A stretch of 46,764 nucleotides of DNA, taken from positions 1 to 46,764 of the forward strand of contig CAYZVJ010000008.1 of the NCBI GenBank assembly GCA_964481765.1, given 5' to 3'. A program made the translations under genes and the position numbers. Every line of letters starts with the position of its first letter. The stretch's first letter is position 1. This document shows positions 26,823 through 35,919 of this stretch, piece after piece. Under the pieces are notes generated by a model. The model did no database searches. It saw nothing but the letters and a program-made list of their open reading frames with translations, and had not been told where the DNA came from. The DNA comes from G020353115 sp964481765. GTDB lineage: Bacteria; Bacteroidota; Bacteroidia; Bacteroidales; VadinHA17.

Positions 26823-29192
26823 TCACTCATGCCGGAGTGAACCTGCCGGATTCCTGATGGCCGACTTATAGGTTTGAAATCCAATGGTCAGGATCACGAT
26901 AAACAAAACCAGCCCGGCAGTCCCGATAAACATTGCCGGGGTCAGGTCTGTTTTATAAGCAAGGTTTTTCATTATTCCTCTCATTAACAGATAGCCTAAT
27001 GGAAAGGCTATTGCAAAGGCGACCAGGATTAATTTCACGTTCTCATAAGCCAGAAGCTTCATAATTTGGAGAACGGATGAGCCGATCGCTTTACGGATTC
27101 CAATTTCCTTGGTACGCTGTTCTGTTGTAAAATTGGACAATCCGAACAATCCCAGGCAGGAGATAAAGATCCCGAGCAGGGTGAATCCCAGCATGGTGGG
27201 AGAGATGGTGCTGACTCCCTGATAGATTGGGTCCAGATAGTCGTTAAATTCCTGGTAGATGAACGGATAAGCAGGATTCAGATCTTCATGAACCTTCTCC
27301 ACGAATTGTATCATCTCATCGGTTTTCCCAGGTAGGGATTTTACGAAAATATAATCCCCGGTTTTCCCAAAAGGCAGAATAAGCCCTTCTCCTCCGAGGG
27401 TGATTGGGAACGATGAAAAATTCTCTATAATGCCAATAATGGTATATTTATCCTGATAAAGGTAAAATGTTTTCCCGACCGGCGAATCCCATCCCATTTT
27501 TTTCGCAAGTGCCCGGTTAATGATGATGGCTTCCTCCTGGTCTGTTTCGTATTTCTCGGAGTAAAACCGCCCTTCAACCATTTTCAACCCGAACAATTCC
27601 GGATAATCATACCCCACCCAGCTAACCCGGGCGAGATCATTCTTTGCATCCGGTACTTCACCCCATTCAAATTCTCCCTGGTCAATAAAAAAAGGAACTC
27701 TCGATGCGGTTGTTACCTGCAGGATATCAGGATTTGGCAGCAATTTTTCCTTAAAAAGAGGGTATTTATCTTTGAGTTCCCCCCTGGCTGTTATCATTAT
27801 GATCCCGTCTCTTTCGATTCCAAGATCGGCATGCTTAATGTAATCGTATTGTTTGTATACCATCCAGGTACACAGGATCAGGATGATGGTGAATGTAAAT
27901 TGAGTAACAACCAGGACCTTCCGGATTGTTGCCCCCTTCTTTCCTGAAGTTAAAAGGTTACGGATAACATTCATCGGTTTGAAGCGTGAAAGAAAGATTG
28001 CCGGATAGCTTCCCGCAATGAGTGCAGAAAGGACAAGAATTCCTGCAAGCTGTGCAATGAGCATTGGATCAGATAAGTTTAATGAAAAATCCGATGAAAT
28101 CCGCGCATTGATCCATTCAATGATCAGATCCGAAACCAGAAGTGAGATATTCAGTGCAATAAATGTCATGAGCAGGGTCTCTCCGTAGAACTGCCTGATC
28201 AATGACCCCCGGGAAGCCCCAACCAGTTTTCGTATTCCCACTTCCTTTGTACGGTTCAGGTACCTGGCCGTCGAAAGATTCATGAAATTGATGCATGCGA
28301 TCAGCAGGATAAGAACCGCAAGTATCGAAGTCATGATGATTCCGGCAATTGCTTTTGCTTCACCATAGATGTGGGATTTTTTAAATGGTGTTAAGAATTG
28401 ATAAAAATCGGCATCCGGATCGAAAAGTCCTGCAAAAAATTGTGGCAACTGATCACTTATTCTTTCAACAGGGGCATCCTCCTTCATCAACAAGTAGGTA
28501 AAATATGGATTCCCTTCAAACCGATCGATGTCGTGCCCCAACTCCTTCAGGAATGTGAATGGTATTAGAAAATCGAACGGGTGACTTGTGTTATCCGGTA
28601 CGTTTTTAACTAATCCTGTTACCGTAAAATCAAAGTCGTTGTTTATCCTGATGGTTTTTCCGAGCGGGTTTTCCGTACTGAAATATTTGTCGGCAAAATC
28701 TTCGGTTATTACCATGGAATAGGGCTGAAGAAGTGCAGTCTCAGGATTACCCTTAAGCATCGGGTAGGTAAAAACTTCAAAAATTTGAGGATCAACAGCC
28801 AAGCCGGTCGTCTCAAGGAATTTTTTTTCAACGGTGCCACTTTTTTGGGGATCATTTGATTCAGGATCCGCATAACTGACCAGTAATTCACCCGGCATTC
28901 CAATGCGTACAAATTCTTCAATTTCATCAAACCCATCCTTCAAAGCAGGCCCATATGCACCGCCTGACCGGTCCGTGGTATAATCAGAATCTCCCGTTGA
29001 AAAGGTTTGCCTCACAGTATAAATATTATCTCTCTTCTCGTGAAAATTATCGTATCGAACCTCATGAGTTACCATAATAAGAATGACCGTAGAACAGGAT
29101 AATCCAAGGGCAAGCCCCACCAGGATGATGAGTGTATACAACTTCTGTCTTAGAATAATCCGGAAAGCTGTTATAAGGTAATGCCTGAACAT
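26823..29192 (-). CDS. FtsX/MacB-type ABC permease, two-module
   Basis: The 789 residues start MFRHYLITAFRIILRQKLYTL and show the duplicated permease layout: TM1, periplasmic MacB-like domain, three helices, then the same again. EVGIRKLVGASRGSL and EIGIRKAIGSS are the FtsX coupling segments, and the end is RNPAGSLRHE. No ATP-binding subunit is adjacent. The gene is divergent from the sigma54 regulator at 29440, and the region between holds two palindromic operators and a -24/-12 element facing this gene. So this permease is the best candidate target of that two-component system. A role in export or envelope stress relief is known for the superfamily but not shown for this one. Confidence 0.9.
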   Translation of the reverse strand: MFRHYLITAFRIILRQKLYTLIILVGLALGLSCSTVILIMVTHEVRYDNFHEKRDNIYTVRQTFSTGDSDYTTDRSGGAYGPALKDGFDEIEEFVRIGMPGELLVSYADPESNDPQKSGTVEKKFLETTGLAVDPQIFEVFTYPMLKGNPETALLQPYSMVITEDFADKYFSTENPLGKTIRINNDFDFTVTGLVKNVPDNTSHPFDFLIPFTFLKELGHDIDRFEGNPYFTYLLMKEDAPVERISDQLPQFFAGLFDPDADFYQFLTPFKKSHIYGEAKAIAGIIMTSILAVLILLIACINFMNLSTARYLNRTKEVGIRKLVGASRGSLIRQFYGETLLMTFIALNISLLVSDLIIEWINARISSDFSLNLSDPMLIAQLAGILVLSALIAGSYPAIFLSRFKPMNVIRNLLTSGKKGATIRKVLVVTQFTFTIILILCTWMVYKQYDYIKHADLGIERDGIIMITARGELKDKYPLFKEKLLPNPDILQVTTASRVPFFIDQGEFEWGEVPDAKNDLARVSWVGYDYPELFGLKMVEGRFYSEKYETDQEEAIIINRALAKKMGWDSPVGKTFYLYQDKYTIIGIIENFSSFPITLGGEGLILPFGKTGDYIFVKSLPGKTDEMIQFVEKVHEDLNPAYPFIYQEFNDYLDPIYQGVSTISPTMLGFTLLGIFISCLGLFGLSNFTTEQRTKEIGIRKAIGSSVLQIMKLLAYENVKLILVAFAIAFPLGYLLMRGIMKNLAYKTDLTPAMFIGTAGLVLFIVILTIGFQTYKSAIRNPAGSLRHE

Positions 29193-29219
29193 TCGACGAA
29201 TGAATTTTTTTATGAGGAA

Positions 29220-29234
29220 TCAATTCGTATGCCA
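29220..29234 (-). promoter_or_regulatory. Sigma54-like -24/-12 element for the permease at 26823
   Basis: On the minus strand TGGCATACGAATTGA has the -24 TGGCAT and, at exact spacing, a TTGA where TTGC is expected at -12. The predicted start is about 17 bp before the ATG. Two palindromic sites lie 65-100 bp upstream, the usual enhancer distance. Confidence 0.6.
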
Positions 29235-29298
29235 TAGTCTGTAAAGATTTATATATTAGGTAAATAAGCACAATAAATCGGACCGATAAGTGGAAAAC

Positions 29299-29312
29299 GT
29301 CCAGTAATGGAC
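29299..29312. promoter_or_regulatory. Palindromic operator 1 (GTCCA-N4-TGGAC)
   Basis: GTCCAgtaaTGGAC is a perfect inverted repeat. It is centred 22 bp, two helical turns, from operator 2, as expected for enhancer sites of NtrC-type dimers. Confidence 0.75.
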
Positions 29313-29319
29313 AATCGGG

Positions 29320-29335
29320 TGTCCAGCAATGGACA
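29320..29335. promoter_or_regulatory. Palindromic operator 2 (TGTCCA-N4-TGGACA)
   Basis: TGTCCAgcaaTGGACA is a perfect 6+4+6 inverted repeat, the same motif as operator 1. The pair lies almost midway between two outward-facing -24/-12 elements. Confidence 0.78.
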
Positions 29336-29399
29336 GTAATCTTCCCGATATATTTTATTATTTTTATCATACCTGTGAGAAAGAACGGATTATACAAAA

Positions 29400-29416
29400 C
29401 TGGTATGGTATATGCA
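29400..29416 (+). promoter_or_regulatory. Sigma54-type -24/-12 promoter for the regulator-kinase pair
   Basis: CTGGTATGGTATATGCA has the TGG of -24 and GC of -12 at exact GG-N10-GC spacing. The predicted start near 29427 leaves a short leader before the ATG at 29440. With the operators 65-100 bp upstream it suggests positive autoregulation. Confidence 0.65.
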
Positions 29417-29439
29417 ATTGTTCGTGTAAAGCAATAAAA

Positions 29440-30813
29440 ATGGGCAAAACCGGAGGAAAGATCCTGATTGTGGATGATGATCCGTACATCATCCTCTCTC
29501 TTCAGACGTTGCTGGAGGAACATTTTGCTGAGATCGTTGCCCTGGAAGAGCCCTCTGGGATCCCAAAGGTATTGAAGAATGATTTTTTTGATGTTATCCT
29601 TCTGGATATGAATTTCAAACCGGGAGATACATCGGGAAGGGAAGGGTTGAGGTGGTTGAAAAAAATCAATGAAATTGAGCCGCTTTCCAATGTGATCGTG
29701 ATAACTGCCTTTGGAGGAATACACATTGCCGTGAAAGCGATGAAAGCTGGAGCAATAGATTTCATTGTGAAGCCCTGGCAAAATGAAAAAATCCTTTCTA
29801 CCGTTTCGGCTGCATACAAACTGAGTCAGTCACGCAAAAAGGTTTCTCAATTAAAGTCAACCCAGAAAATCCTCAGTTCAACCCTGGATCACCAGTTTTC
29901 TGAGATGATCGGTAATTCAGAACTGATAAATAAGGTTAGGGATAATATTGAGAGAGTAGCAAAAACGGATGCCAGTGTATTGATACTGGGTGAGAATGGG
30001 ACAGGAAAAGAATTGGTTGCCAGGGCTTTGCACAGAATATCTACCCGTTCGGAGGAAGTTTTTATATCGGTTGACCTGGGCTCGCTCACGGAAACCCTTT
30101 TTGAAACCGAGCTTTTCGGGCACGTAAAAGGAGCATTCACGGATGCAAAGGAAGACCGGATTGGCAGGTTTGAAGCAGCAAATGGCGGGACGCTGTTCCT
30201 GGATGAAATCGGCAATCTTTCCCAGCCCTTACAATCCAAATTGCTTCGGGTGATTGAAACAAGAGAGAGCATCCGGGTTGGTAGCAACCGGCTCATATCC
30301 ATTGACATCCGGTTGATTTGTGCCACCAACAGGAACTTGAAAAAAATGGTTTCAGAAGGAGAATTCAGGGAGGATCTGCTTTACCGGATCAATACCGTTG
30401 AAATACCCGTTCCACCCTTGAGGGACAGAAAGGAAGATATACCGCTTCTTGCAACATACTTTATGGAGAGATACACCAGGAAGTATCAGAAAGAAAACCT
30501 CAGGTTGCCGGATGATGTGCTGAAAAAACTTCAGCACTATGAGTGGCCTGGAAACATTCGCGAATTTCAGCATACGGTTGAAAGAGCCGTTATCCTGAGT
30601 GATGGGAAACTGCTCAAGCCAACGGATTTTCAGATCTATGGATCTGATGATTCTGATGAAACGGAACCCGGGAGTTACAACCTGGAGAAAATGGAAAAAC
30701 GGGCAATCGACAAATGCATCAGGCAATATGGCGGAAACATAACAAAAGCAGCTGAAGAACTCGGACTTACACGGGGTGCACTCTACAGGAGGATAGAAAA
30801 ATATGGTCTTTAA
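29440..30813 (+). CDS. Sigma54-dependent response regulator (GAFTDA variant)
   Basis: The ATG at 29440 follows the predicted promoter and gives 457 residues; an earlier in-frame ATG at 29329 lies in operator DNA. The receiver has VDDD and phospho-accepting D56 in LLDMNF. The AAA+ domain has Walker A GENGTGKE, Walker B GGTLFLDEIG, and the sigma54 loop GAFTDA near 231 instead of GAFTGA. A Fis-type helix-turn-helix ends the protein (NITKAAEELGLTRGALYRRIEK). It overlaps the kinase gene at 30803 by 11 bp, indicating translational coupling. It is a paralog of the regulator at 33473. The tandem TGTCCA-N4-TGGACA sites upstream are its probable binding sites. Confidence 0.92.
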   Translation: MGKTGGKILIVDDDPYIILSLQTLLEEHFAEIVALEEPSGIPKVLKNDFFDVILLDMNFKPGDTSGREGLRWLKKINEIEPLSNVIVITAFGGIHIAVKAMKAGAIDFIVKPWQNEKILSTVSAAYKLSQSRKKVSQLKSTQKILSSTLDHQFSEMIGNSELINKVRDNIERVAKTDASVLILGENGTGKELVARALHRISTRSEEVFISVDLGSLTETLFETELFGHVKGAFTDAKEDRIGRFEAANGGTLFLDEIGNLSQPLQSKLLRVIETRESIRVGSNRLISIDIRLICATNRNLKKMVSEGEFREDLLYRINTVEIPVPPLRDRKEDIPLLATYFMERYTRKYQKENLRLPDDVLKKLQHYEWPGNIREFQHTVERAVILSDGKLLKPTDFQIYGSDDSDETEPGSYNLEKMEKRAIDKCIRQYGGNITKAAEELGLTRGALYRRIEKYGL

Positions 30814-32143
30814 AAAATTCCGGATTCAGGTAATCATCAGGTTGACGATCATTGTTGCAGCCTGTGGTTTCATGTTGTATTACCTCATTATTGGTGAAAA
30901 GTATATCCGCTCGTTTTACCTGGGAATCATCGTAATAATCGCCCTCATTGAGCTTTTTTATTACATCGACCGGTCGAACCGGGATGTGTCGAATTTCTTT
31001 CAGTCCATACTGAGCTCTGACTTTACGAATATTTTCAATGCAGAAAAAAAAGGAAAATCCTTTGGTTCTTTGTATGAGAACATGAACAAGATCACAAAGA
31101 AATTCAGGGAGATCAACACGGAAAAAGAGATTCAGTATCTGTATCTGCGAACCCTTATAGAACAAGCAAATGTAGGATTGCTCTCCTTTACAAAAAAGGG
31201 TGAAATACGCCTGGTAAATATTGCTTTTCGCGAGTTACTGAATCTCAGACCAATAGTCTTCAATTCTTCCATAAGTGATCTTCCGGTTGAGATCGGTGAC
31301 CTGCTGATGCATCTGACTCCCGGAAAACGGAAACTGATCACACTGAAGATACGGGAAAAAATGACCCCGCTCGTATTCATTGTGACCAGAATAAAAACAG
31401 AAAAAGAGGATTTTACACTCATATCCGTTCAGAACATCCGCCAGGAACTGGATGAGAAGGAGTTGGAATCGTGGCAGAAACTAATCCGGGTGTTAACCCA
31501 TGAGATCATGAATTCGGCAACGCCGATCACCTCCCTGAGTTCATCCCTCTTTGAGATGTTACAACGCCCTAAAGAGGACCCACTTACTGATAAGGAGAAG
31601 CAAAGAATCGTTACCGGGTTGGAAGCAATCCATGACAGAAGTTCAGGATTGATGCGGTTTACCCAGGCTTACCAGGAACTTACCCGGATACCACAACCCC
31701 GGGTGGAATCCATTCCGATCGGTGATCTGATACACCGTCTGGAAATTCTCGGAAAAGCACAACTGGAAGATAAGGATATTGCTCTTCACATTGCAACGAC
31801 GGTTAATGTGCAATACATAAAAGGGGATATCAATCTTCTTGACCAGGTATTTTTAAATCTGTTAACGAACGCGATTGAGGCACTTCACGGAAGGCAAAAT
31901 CCCACCATCGAGATTCATTTCAGCGGCACGGATGAAGGAAAAACAATGATCCGGTTTATGGACAATGGTGTCGGTATGACCGAAGATATCCGGGAACAGA
32001 TATTTGTACCGTTTTTCACGACCAGGGAGGAAGGTTCCGGGATTGGACTGAGTTTGTGTAAACAGATCATCCGGTTGCATGGCGGGCTCCTTGGGGTCGA
32101 ATCGAGTAAAAACCAGGGAACTTCCTTTACCATTATTCTTTAA
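30803..32143 (+). CDS. Membrane sensor histidine kinase with short two-helix sensor
   Basis: The 446 residues start with two transmembrane helices (about 9-29 and 37-54) joined by only about seven residues, so there is no periplasmic sensor domain. A PAS-like region (about 115-205, LLSFTKKGEIRLVN) follows, then the H-box RVLTHEIMNSATPI with the phospho-accepting histidine near 233. The ATPase domain has LLTNAIEAL, DNGVGM, FVPFFTT and GSGIGLSL. This layout resembles intramembrane-sensing kinases, which often respond to envelope damage or to a membrane partner such as a transporter. The tail overlaps that of its convergent paralog at 32140 by 4 bp. Confidence 0.9.
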   Translation: MVFKKFRIQVIIRLTIIVAACGFMLYYLIIGEKYIRSFYLGIIVIIALIELFYYIDRSNRDVSNFFQSILSSDFTNIFNAEKKGKSFGSLYENMNKITKKFREINTEKEIQYLYLRTLIEQANVGLLSFTKKGEIRLVNIAFRELLNLRPIVFNSSISDLPVEIGDLLMHLTPGKRKLITLKIREKMTPLVFIVTRIKTEKEDFTLISVQNIRQELDEKELESWQKLIRVLTHEIMNSATPITSLSSSLFEMLQRPKEDPLTDKEKQRIVTGLEAIHDRSSGLMRFTQAYQELTRIPQPRVESIPIGDLIHRLEILGKAQLEDKDIALHIATTVNVQYIKGDINLLDQVFLNLLTNAIEALHGRQNPTIEIHFSGTDEGKTMIRFMDNGVGMTEDIREQIFVPFFTTREEGSGIGLSLCKQIIRLHGGLLGVESSKNQGTSFTIIL

Positions 32144-33501
32144 AACGTCAGGATAAAATCTGTCCTGATACCCGGTTTCGAAACAACAGTTATCCCTCCC
32201 TTATGAAGCAGCATGATCTGTCTTGAAAGGCTTAATCCAATACCCGAACCACCCTCCTTGGTGGAATAGAACGGGACAAAAATATTCTCCATCTCTTCCT
32301 TCTCAATTCCCGGTCCATTGTCAGAAACACGGATGACTGTCCTTCCCTTCTCTTTATATGCTGAAAGTTCTATCATGGCACCTTTTCTCTTCTTCAAAAA
32401 ATAAATGGAATTGCTGATCAGGTTTATCAATACTTGTTCTATCATTTTTTCATCTGCATAGAGAGATAATCCTGGTGGTGTCATATTTGATTTCAGCTGT
32501 ATTCCTTTTAGCTCATCCTTAAATAACACGCTGAGGGTATAAAAAAATGCCTGAATGCTGAAACTCGAAAAATTGGGTTCCGGCATCTTTGTGAAAAGGC
32601 TATAGGACTCAATGAATTTTTTTAATCCCCTGCTTCTTTTATTAATTGCCTGAAGCCCGGTAATTGAATCATCTATGATTTTTTGATCCAGCTCTTGTGC
32701 CTGAAGGGTATTCCCCCCTGGTCGGAACAGATTGAGCAGGGTATTTGATAGCAAATTAATCGGACTGATTGAGTTGGTCATTTCGTGAATCAGAACACGT
32801 ATCAATTTTTGCCATGCAGCAATTTCTCCTGCTTCGATCTCCGAACTGATATCCTGAATCGAAACCAGTTTGATGTTCCTCTTCTCGATCTTAAATTCCA
32901 CCGCGTTAACTGAAAGCTGAAATGTTTCTCCGCCAATTTGTATTTTGATTAATTCCGGATTTTGTGGCCGGACATGTTGAAGCAGCTCACCCAGTTTTGG
33001 ATATACCCGGTTCAGATCACTGACTGTTCGTAGACTTTTCATTCCCAGCAAATTGGACGCTGCCTGGTTGAACAGTTCAATTGTACCCTGTTCATCGAAC
33101 GAAACCAGTCCGATTCCCACGTGTTTTATCGTATTCTGAAAATAGTGGTGCTCTGCTTCTTTCTCTATTTTCGCTTCATGGATAGTGCGGAAAACAGTGT
33201 TGAATGCATGATATAACTGGTTGAAAGATCGTCCACTTTTTTCTTCATCATATTTCAGAGAAGTATCCCGGTAGACTACTGAGTTAAGAAACCCGGCAAT
33301 CTCACGGTTAGTTTTTCTTACATAATAGAGCAGATAGATGATTTGTGCAACCCAAACGACAATCAGAGTAACCGATGTAACCAGTGTATCATCTTTTGTG
33401 ACCAGCCAATAAAACAGGATTGGAGTAATTGCCAGCCCAATAACCTGCAGGGCAACCATGAATGAGAACCTGTCATATGCCATATTTTCGTATTTTTTCA
33501 T
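32140..33501 (-). CDS. Membrane sensor histidine kinase, paralog of the convergent one
   Basis: The 453 residues share the design of the kinase at 30803: two helices (about 13-35 and 39-60) with a very short loop, a PAS-like domain (GLVSFDEQGTIELFNQAASNLLG), the H-box RVLIHEMTNSISPI (histidine near 239), and ATPase motifs LISNSIYFL, DNGPGI, FVPFYSTK and GSGIGLSL. Its start overlaps the end of the regulator at 33473 by 29 bp, so the pair is co-translated. The regulator-kinase order is the same as in the other system, and the two systems meet tail to tail, an inverted duplication. Confidence 0.9.
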   Translation of the reverse strand: MKKYENMAYDRFSFMVALQVIGLAITPILFYWLVTKDDTLVTSVTLIVVWVAQIIYLLYYVRKTNREIAGFLNSVVYRDTSLKYDEEKSGRSFNQLYHAFNTVFRTIHEAKIEKEAEHHYFQNTIKHVGIGLVSFDEQGTIELFNQAASNLLGMKSLRTVSDLNRVYPKLGELLQHVRPQNPELIKIQIGGETFQLSVNAVEFKIEKRNIKLVSIQDISSEIEAGEIAAWQKLIRVLIHEMTNSISPINLLSNTLLNLFRPGGNTLQAQELDQKIIDDSITGLQAINKRSRGLKKFIESYSLFTKMPEPNFSSFSIQAFFYTLSVLFKDELKGIQLKSNMTPPGLSLYADEKMIEQVLINLISNSIYFLKKRKGAMIELSAYKEKGRTVIRVSDNGPGIEKEEMENIFVPFYSTKEGGSGIGLSLSRQIMLLHKGGITVVSKPGIRTDFILTF

Positions 33502-34843
33502 ACAATGTTGAGCGGTTGATTTCCAATGATTTTGCTGTAGAACTGATATTCCCTTTGTGTTTTTGCAGGGCTTTTATAATCAGGTACTTTTCGTTTTTCT
33601 CAAGACTAAACGTTTCAGGTTTGTCCAACTCCTTCCTGTATTCAATGAAGTGCAGATCATTTTTTAAAATGGTGTTTGTCTCACAGAAAATAACAGCTTT
33701 TTCTATCACATGTTTTAGTTCTCTTATATTTCCCGGCCATGAATAGTCCTGTAGTGCTTGTAATGCCAGATTACCAATGTGCAACTTCTTTTTATGGTAA
33801 GTTTTTTGAAATTGATCAAGAAAAAAAACAGCCAGTTCCGGAATGTCTTCCGGTCGTTCCCTGAGAGGTGGTATTTCAATTTGCACTGTGTTGATTCGAT
33901 AGATCAGATCTTCGCGGAATTTACCCTGTTGAACCATTTCGAATAATGGTTTGTTGGTAGCACTAATTAACCGGATGTCAACCGGAATGGGTGAGTTGGA
34001 TCCGAGAGGAATCACTTCTTTATTTTGAATAGCTGTAAGTATTTTGGATTGCAACGGCAGTGTAAGATTTCCGATTTCATCCAGGAAAAGTGTTCCCTCC
34101 GATGCAATTTCAAACCGTCCCGGTTTGTTTTCGACTGCATCGGTAAACGCCCCTTTTGCGTGTCCGAACAATTCGCTTTCGAAGAGTGTTTCACTCAATG
34201 ATCCGAGATCGACGCCAACAAAAATTTCATCCGTTCTGGCAGATCGTTTATGAATCTCCCTGGCGATGACCTCTTTACCTGTCCCACTTTCCCCCAATAG
34301 TAAAATACTGGCATCTGTTTTTGCTACCTTTTCAACGATTCGCATAACCTCTTTCATCGCTTTTGAGACTCCGGTACACAATTGAAAGTCACGATCAATA
34401 CTTTCTTTCAGATGTTTCTGTTTTGATTTTAACCGGGAGATCTCCAGTTTCGATAACCGCAAGGTATAGGCTGATAAAATGGTGGACAGGATCTTTTCCT
34501 GATCCCATGATTTTTGTATAAAATCAGTAGCGCCTTCTTTCATCGCTTTTACAGCCAGCTCAATATCACCGAAAGCTGTGATGAATACGATGGTGACCAC
34601 AGGATCCATTTCGAATATTTTGTTCATCCAGAAGATCCCTTCATTTCCGGTATTCACTCCGGCATGGAAATTCATATCCAGTAAAATGATATCATATGAA
34701 TCCTTATCCAGTAAAGAGGGAATTCGGTTGGGATTCTTTTCTGTTACTATCTCTGAGAAATGAGGAGTCAGGACCATTTTCAGAGCGATCAACAACTCCT
34801 CATTATCATCAACAATTAGTATTTTCCCTTTGGTTTTTGTCAT
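33473..34843 (-). CDS. Sigma54-dependent response regulator (GAFTDA variant), paralog
   Basis: The 456 residues begin MTKTKGKILIVDDNEELL; the phospho-accepting residue is D56 in LLDMNF. AAA+ motifs are GESGTGKE, GAFTDA (Gly to Asp in the sigma54 loop) and GTLFLDEIG, and the C-terminal helix-turn-helix is NISSTAKSLEINRSTLYEKIRK. Its ATG overlaps the stop codon of the isomerase-like gene upstream (ATGA), so isomerase, regulator and kinase form one operon. It is about half identical by eye to the regulator at 29440. The palindrome TGTTGGAA-t-TTCCAACA at 35920, different from the operators of the other system, is its probable site. Confidence 0.92.
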   Translation of the reverse strand: MTKTKGKILIVDDNEELLIALKMVLTPHFSEIVTEKNPNRIPSLLDKDSYDIILLDMNFHAGVNTGNEGIFWMNKIFEMDPVVTIVFITAFGDIELAVKAMKEGATDFIQKSWDQEKILSTILSAYTLRLSKLEISRLKSKQKHLKESIDRDFQLCTGVSKAMKEVMRIVEKVAKTDASILLLGESGTGKEVIAREIHKRSARTDEIFVGVDLGSLSETLFESELFGHAKGAFTDAVENKPGRFEIASEGTLFLDEIGNLTLPLQSKILTAIQNKEVIPLGSNSPIPVDIRLISATNKPLFEMVQQGKFREDLIYRINTVQIEIPPLRERPEDIPELAVFFLDQFQKTYHKKKLHIGNLALQALQDYSWPGNIRELKHVIEKAVIFCETNTILKNDLHFIEYRKELDKPETFSLEKNEKYLIIKALQKHKGNISSTAKSLEINRSTLYEKIRKYGI

Positions 34844-35871
34844 GATACTACCTGGGTGATGATTTCTCGCATAAACTCGGCAGCCAGCTCTGCATTTTTT
34901 TCTGCATATTCGATTCCGACCCGTTCTCCGTTAACAACAGGAAGTGAATGGCACAGTTCATAGCTAAAGTAACCGTTGTATCCAATATCATGCATTGCCC
35001 GGGCAAAATCGGTGTAGAATGGTGCTCCGTTTACCTTGCCACCATCATCCCTTTCATATTCGCCTCCGAAGTGAGTTAATACCTGAAGGTCTCCCACAGC
35101 CTGTGCTGCCGTTTGAATATTCTCAGCAGATTTATCGACCATGATTGGTGCATCCAGTGATACCTTCAGGCTGGGAGAATTGATCTCATTAACCATTGTT
35201 AGTACATCCCTGTAGTCTTTGATGACCGGTGCATGATTCTGTAAGGCAAGAATAATCCCTGCATCTTCCGCATATTTTGTACATTCTTTCATTCCGTTGA
35301 AGCACCATTCCCAGGTCTCTTCTTCCGTGAATTTCTCATGTGTAACCTGCCAGATGTTTCGTGCGATACTATATTCTGCAACCTGCGGATGCAATGTTAC
35401 GCCAGGCCAACCGAGAAACATCCGGAGTGTTCTGGCTCCGAGATCAGCCGTCATCCGGATCAATTCTTTAACGTAAGCGATCTGGCACTCACGGAATTCC
35501 GGTATCGGGCTGCTGAAATCATTATTGGCTGCCACTCCGAAAATTTCAATTCCCTCGCTGTCGGCATAGGATCGCAATTCCTTGCAATGTTCCACCGGCC
35601 AGTCGAGCGGATTGCCATGCGGACGTTTTCCATCAATTTCAATTCCTTCATAACCGTACTGTTTCGCCCGCTTAATTATTTCCTCCAGGGAGAGAGCTTC
35701 TCCGCGGTACCAGATGCCAAGAAAGGTAATGCTGTACAGACCCACTTTCATGTTTGAGCTTTTCTCCGGTTTGCATGCGGACAAACCATTCACACTTGCC
35801 ATCAGACCGGCTGTTGCAGCCAGTGAGGTGGAAACAAACTGTCGACGATTCATTCCTGTGCTTTTTTCCAT
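34840..35871 (-). CDS. Tat-exported, probably lipidated sugar phosphate isomerase/epimerase-like protein
   Basis: The ATG at 35871 gives 343 residues with a Tat signal (NRRQFVSTSLAATAGLM) ending in the lipobox-like LSAC with C33. The mature part is an AP-endonuclease-2/xylose-isomerase-like TIM barrel: LGIWYRGEALSLEEIIKRAK, YEGIEIDGKRPHG, LGARTLRMFLGWPG, LALQNHAPVIKD, VSLDAPIMV and LTHFGGEY. Acidic and His residues at strand ends could hold a metal. Family members are isomerases, epimerases or dehydratases of sugars and inositols; the substrate is unknown. It is the first gene of an operon with a sigma54 regulator and kinase, an odd partner that might supply or modify a signal. Confidence 0.86.
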   Translation of the reverse strand: MEKSTGMNRRQFVSTSLAATAGLMASVNGLSACKPEKSSNMKVGLYSITFLGIWYRGEALSLEEIIKRAKQYGYEGIEIDGKRPHGNPLDWPVEHCKELRSYADSEGIEIFGVAANNDFSSPIPEFRECQIAYVKELIRMTADLGARTLRMFLGWPGVTLHPQVAEYSIARNIWQVTHEKFTEEETWEWCFNGMKECTKYAEDAGIILALQNHAPVIKDYRDVLTMVNEINSPSLKVSLDAPIMVDKSAENIQTAAQAVGDLQVLTHFGGEYERDDGGKVNGAPFYTDFARAMHDIGYNGYFSYELCHSLPVVNGERVGIEYAEKNAELAAEFMREIITQVVS

Positions 35872-35919
35872 GATGTTTGTTATTTTTCTATATGTAAATG
35901 TAATAAAAACAGACATGAG

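Noticed and set aside
29329..29439. Upstream start at 29329 for the sigma54 regulator
   Set aside because: The extra 37 residues would be encoded by operator and promoter DNA and precede the normal receiver start; 29440 fits the family.
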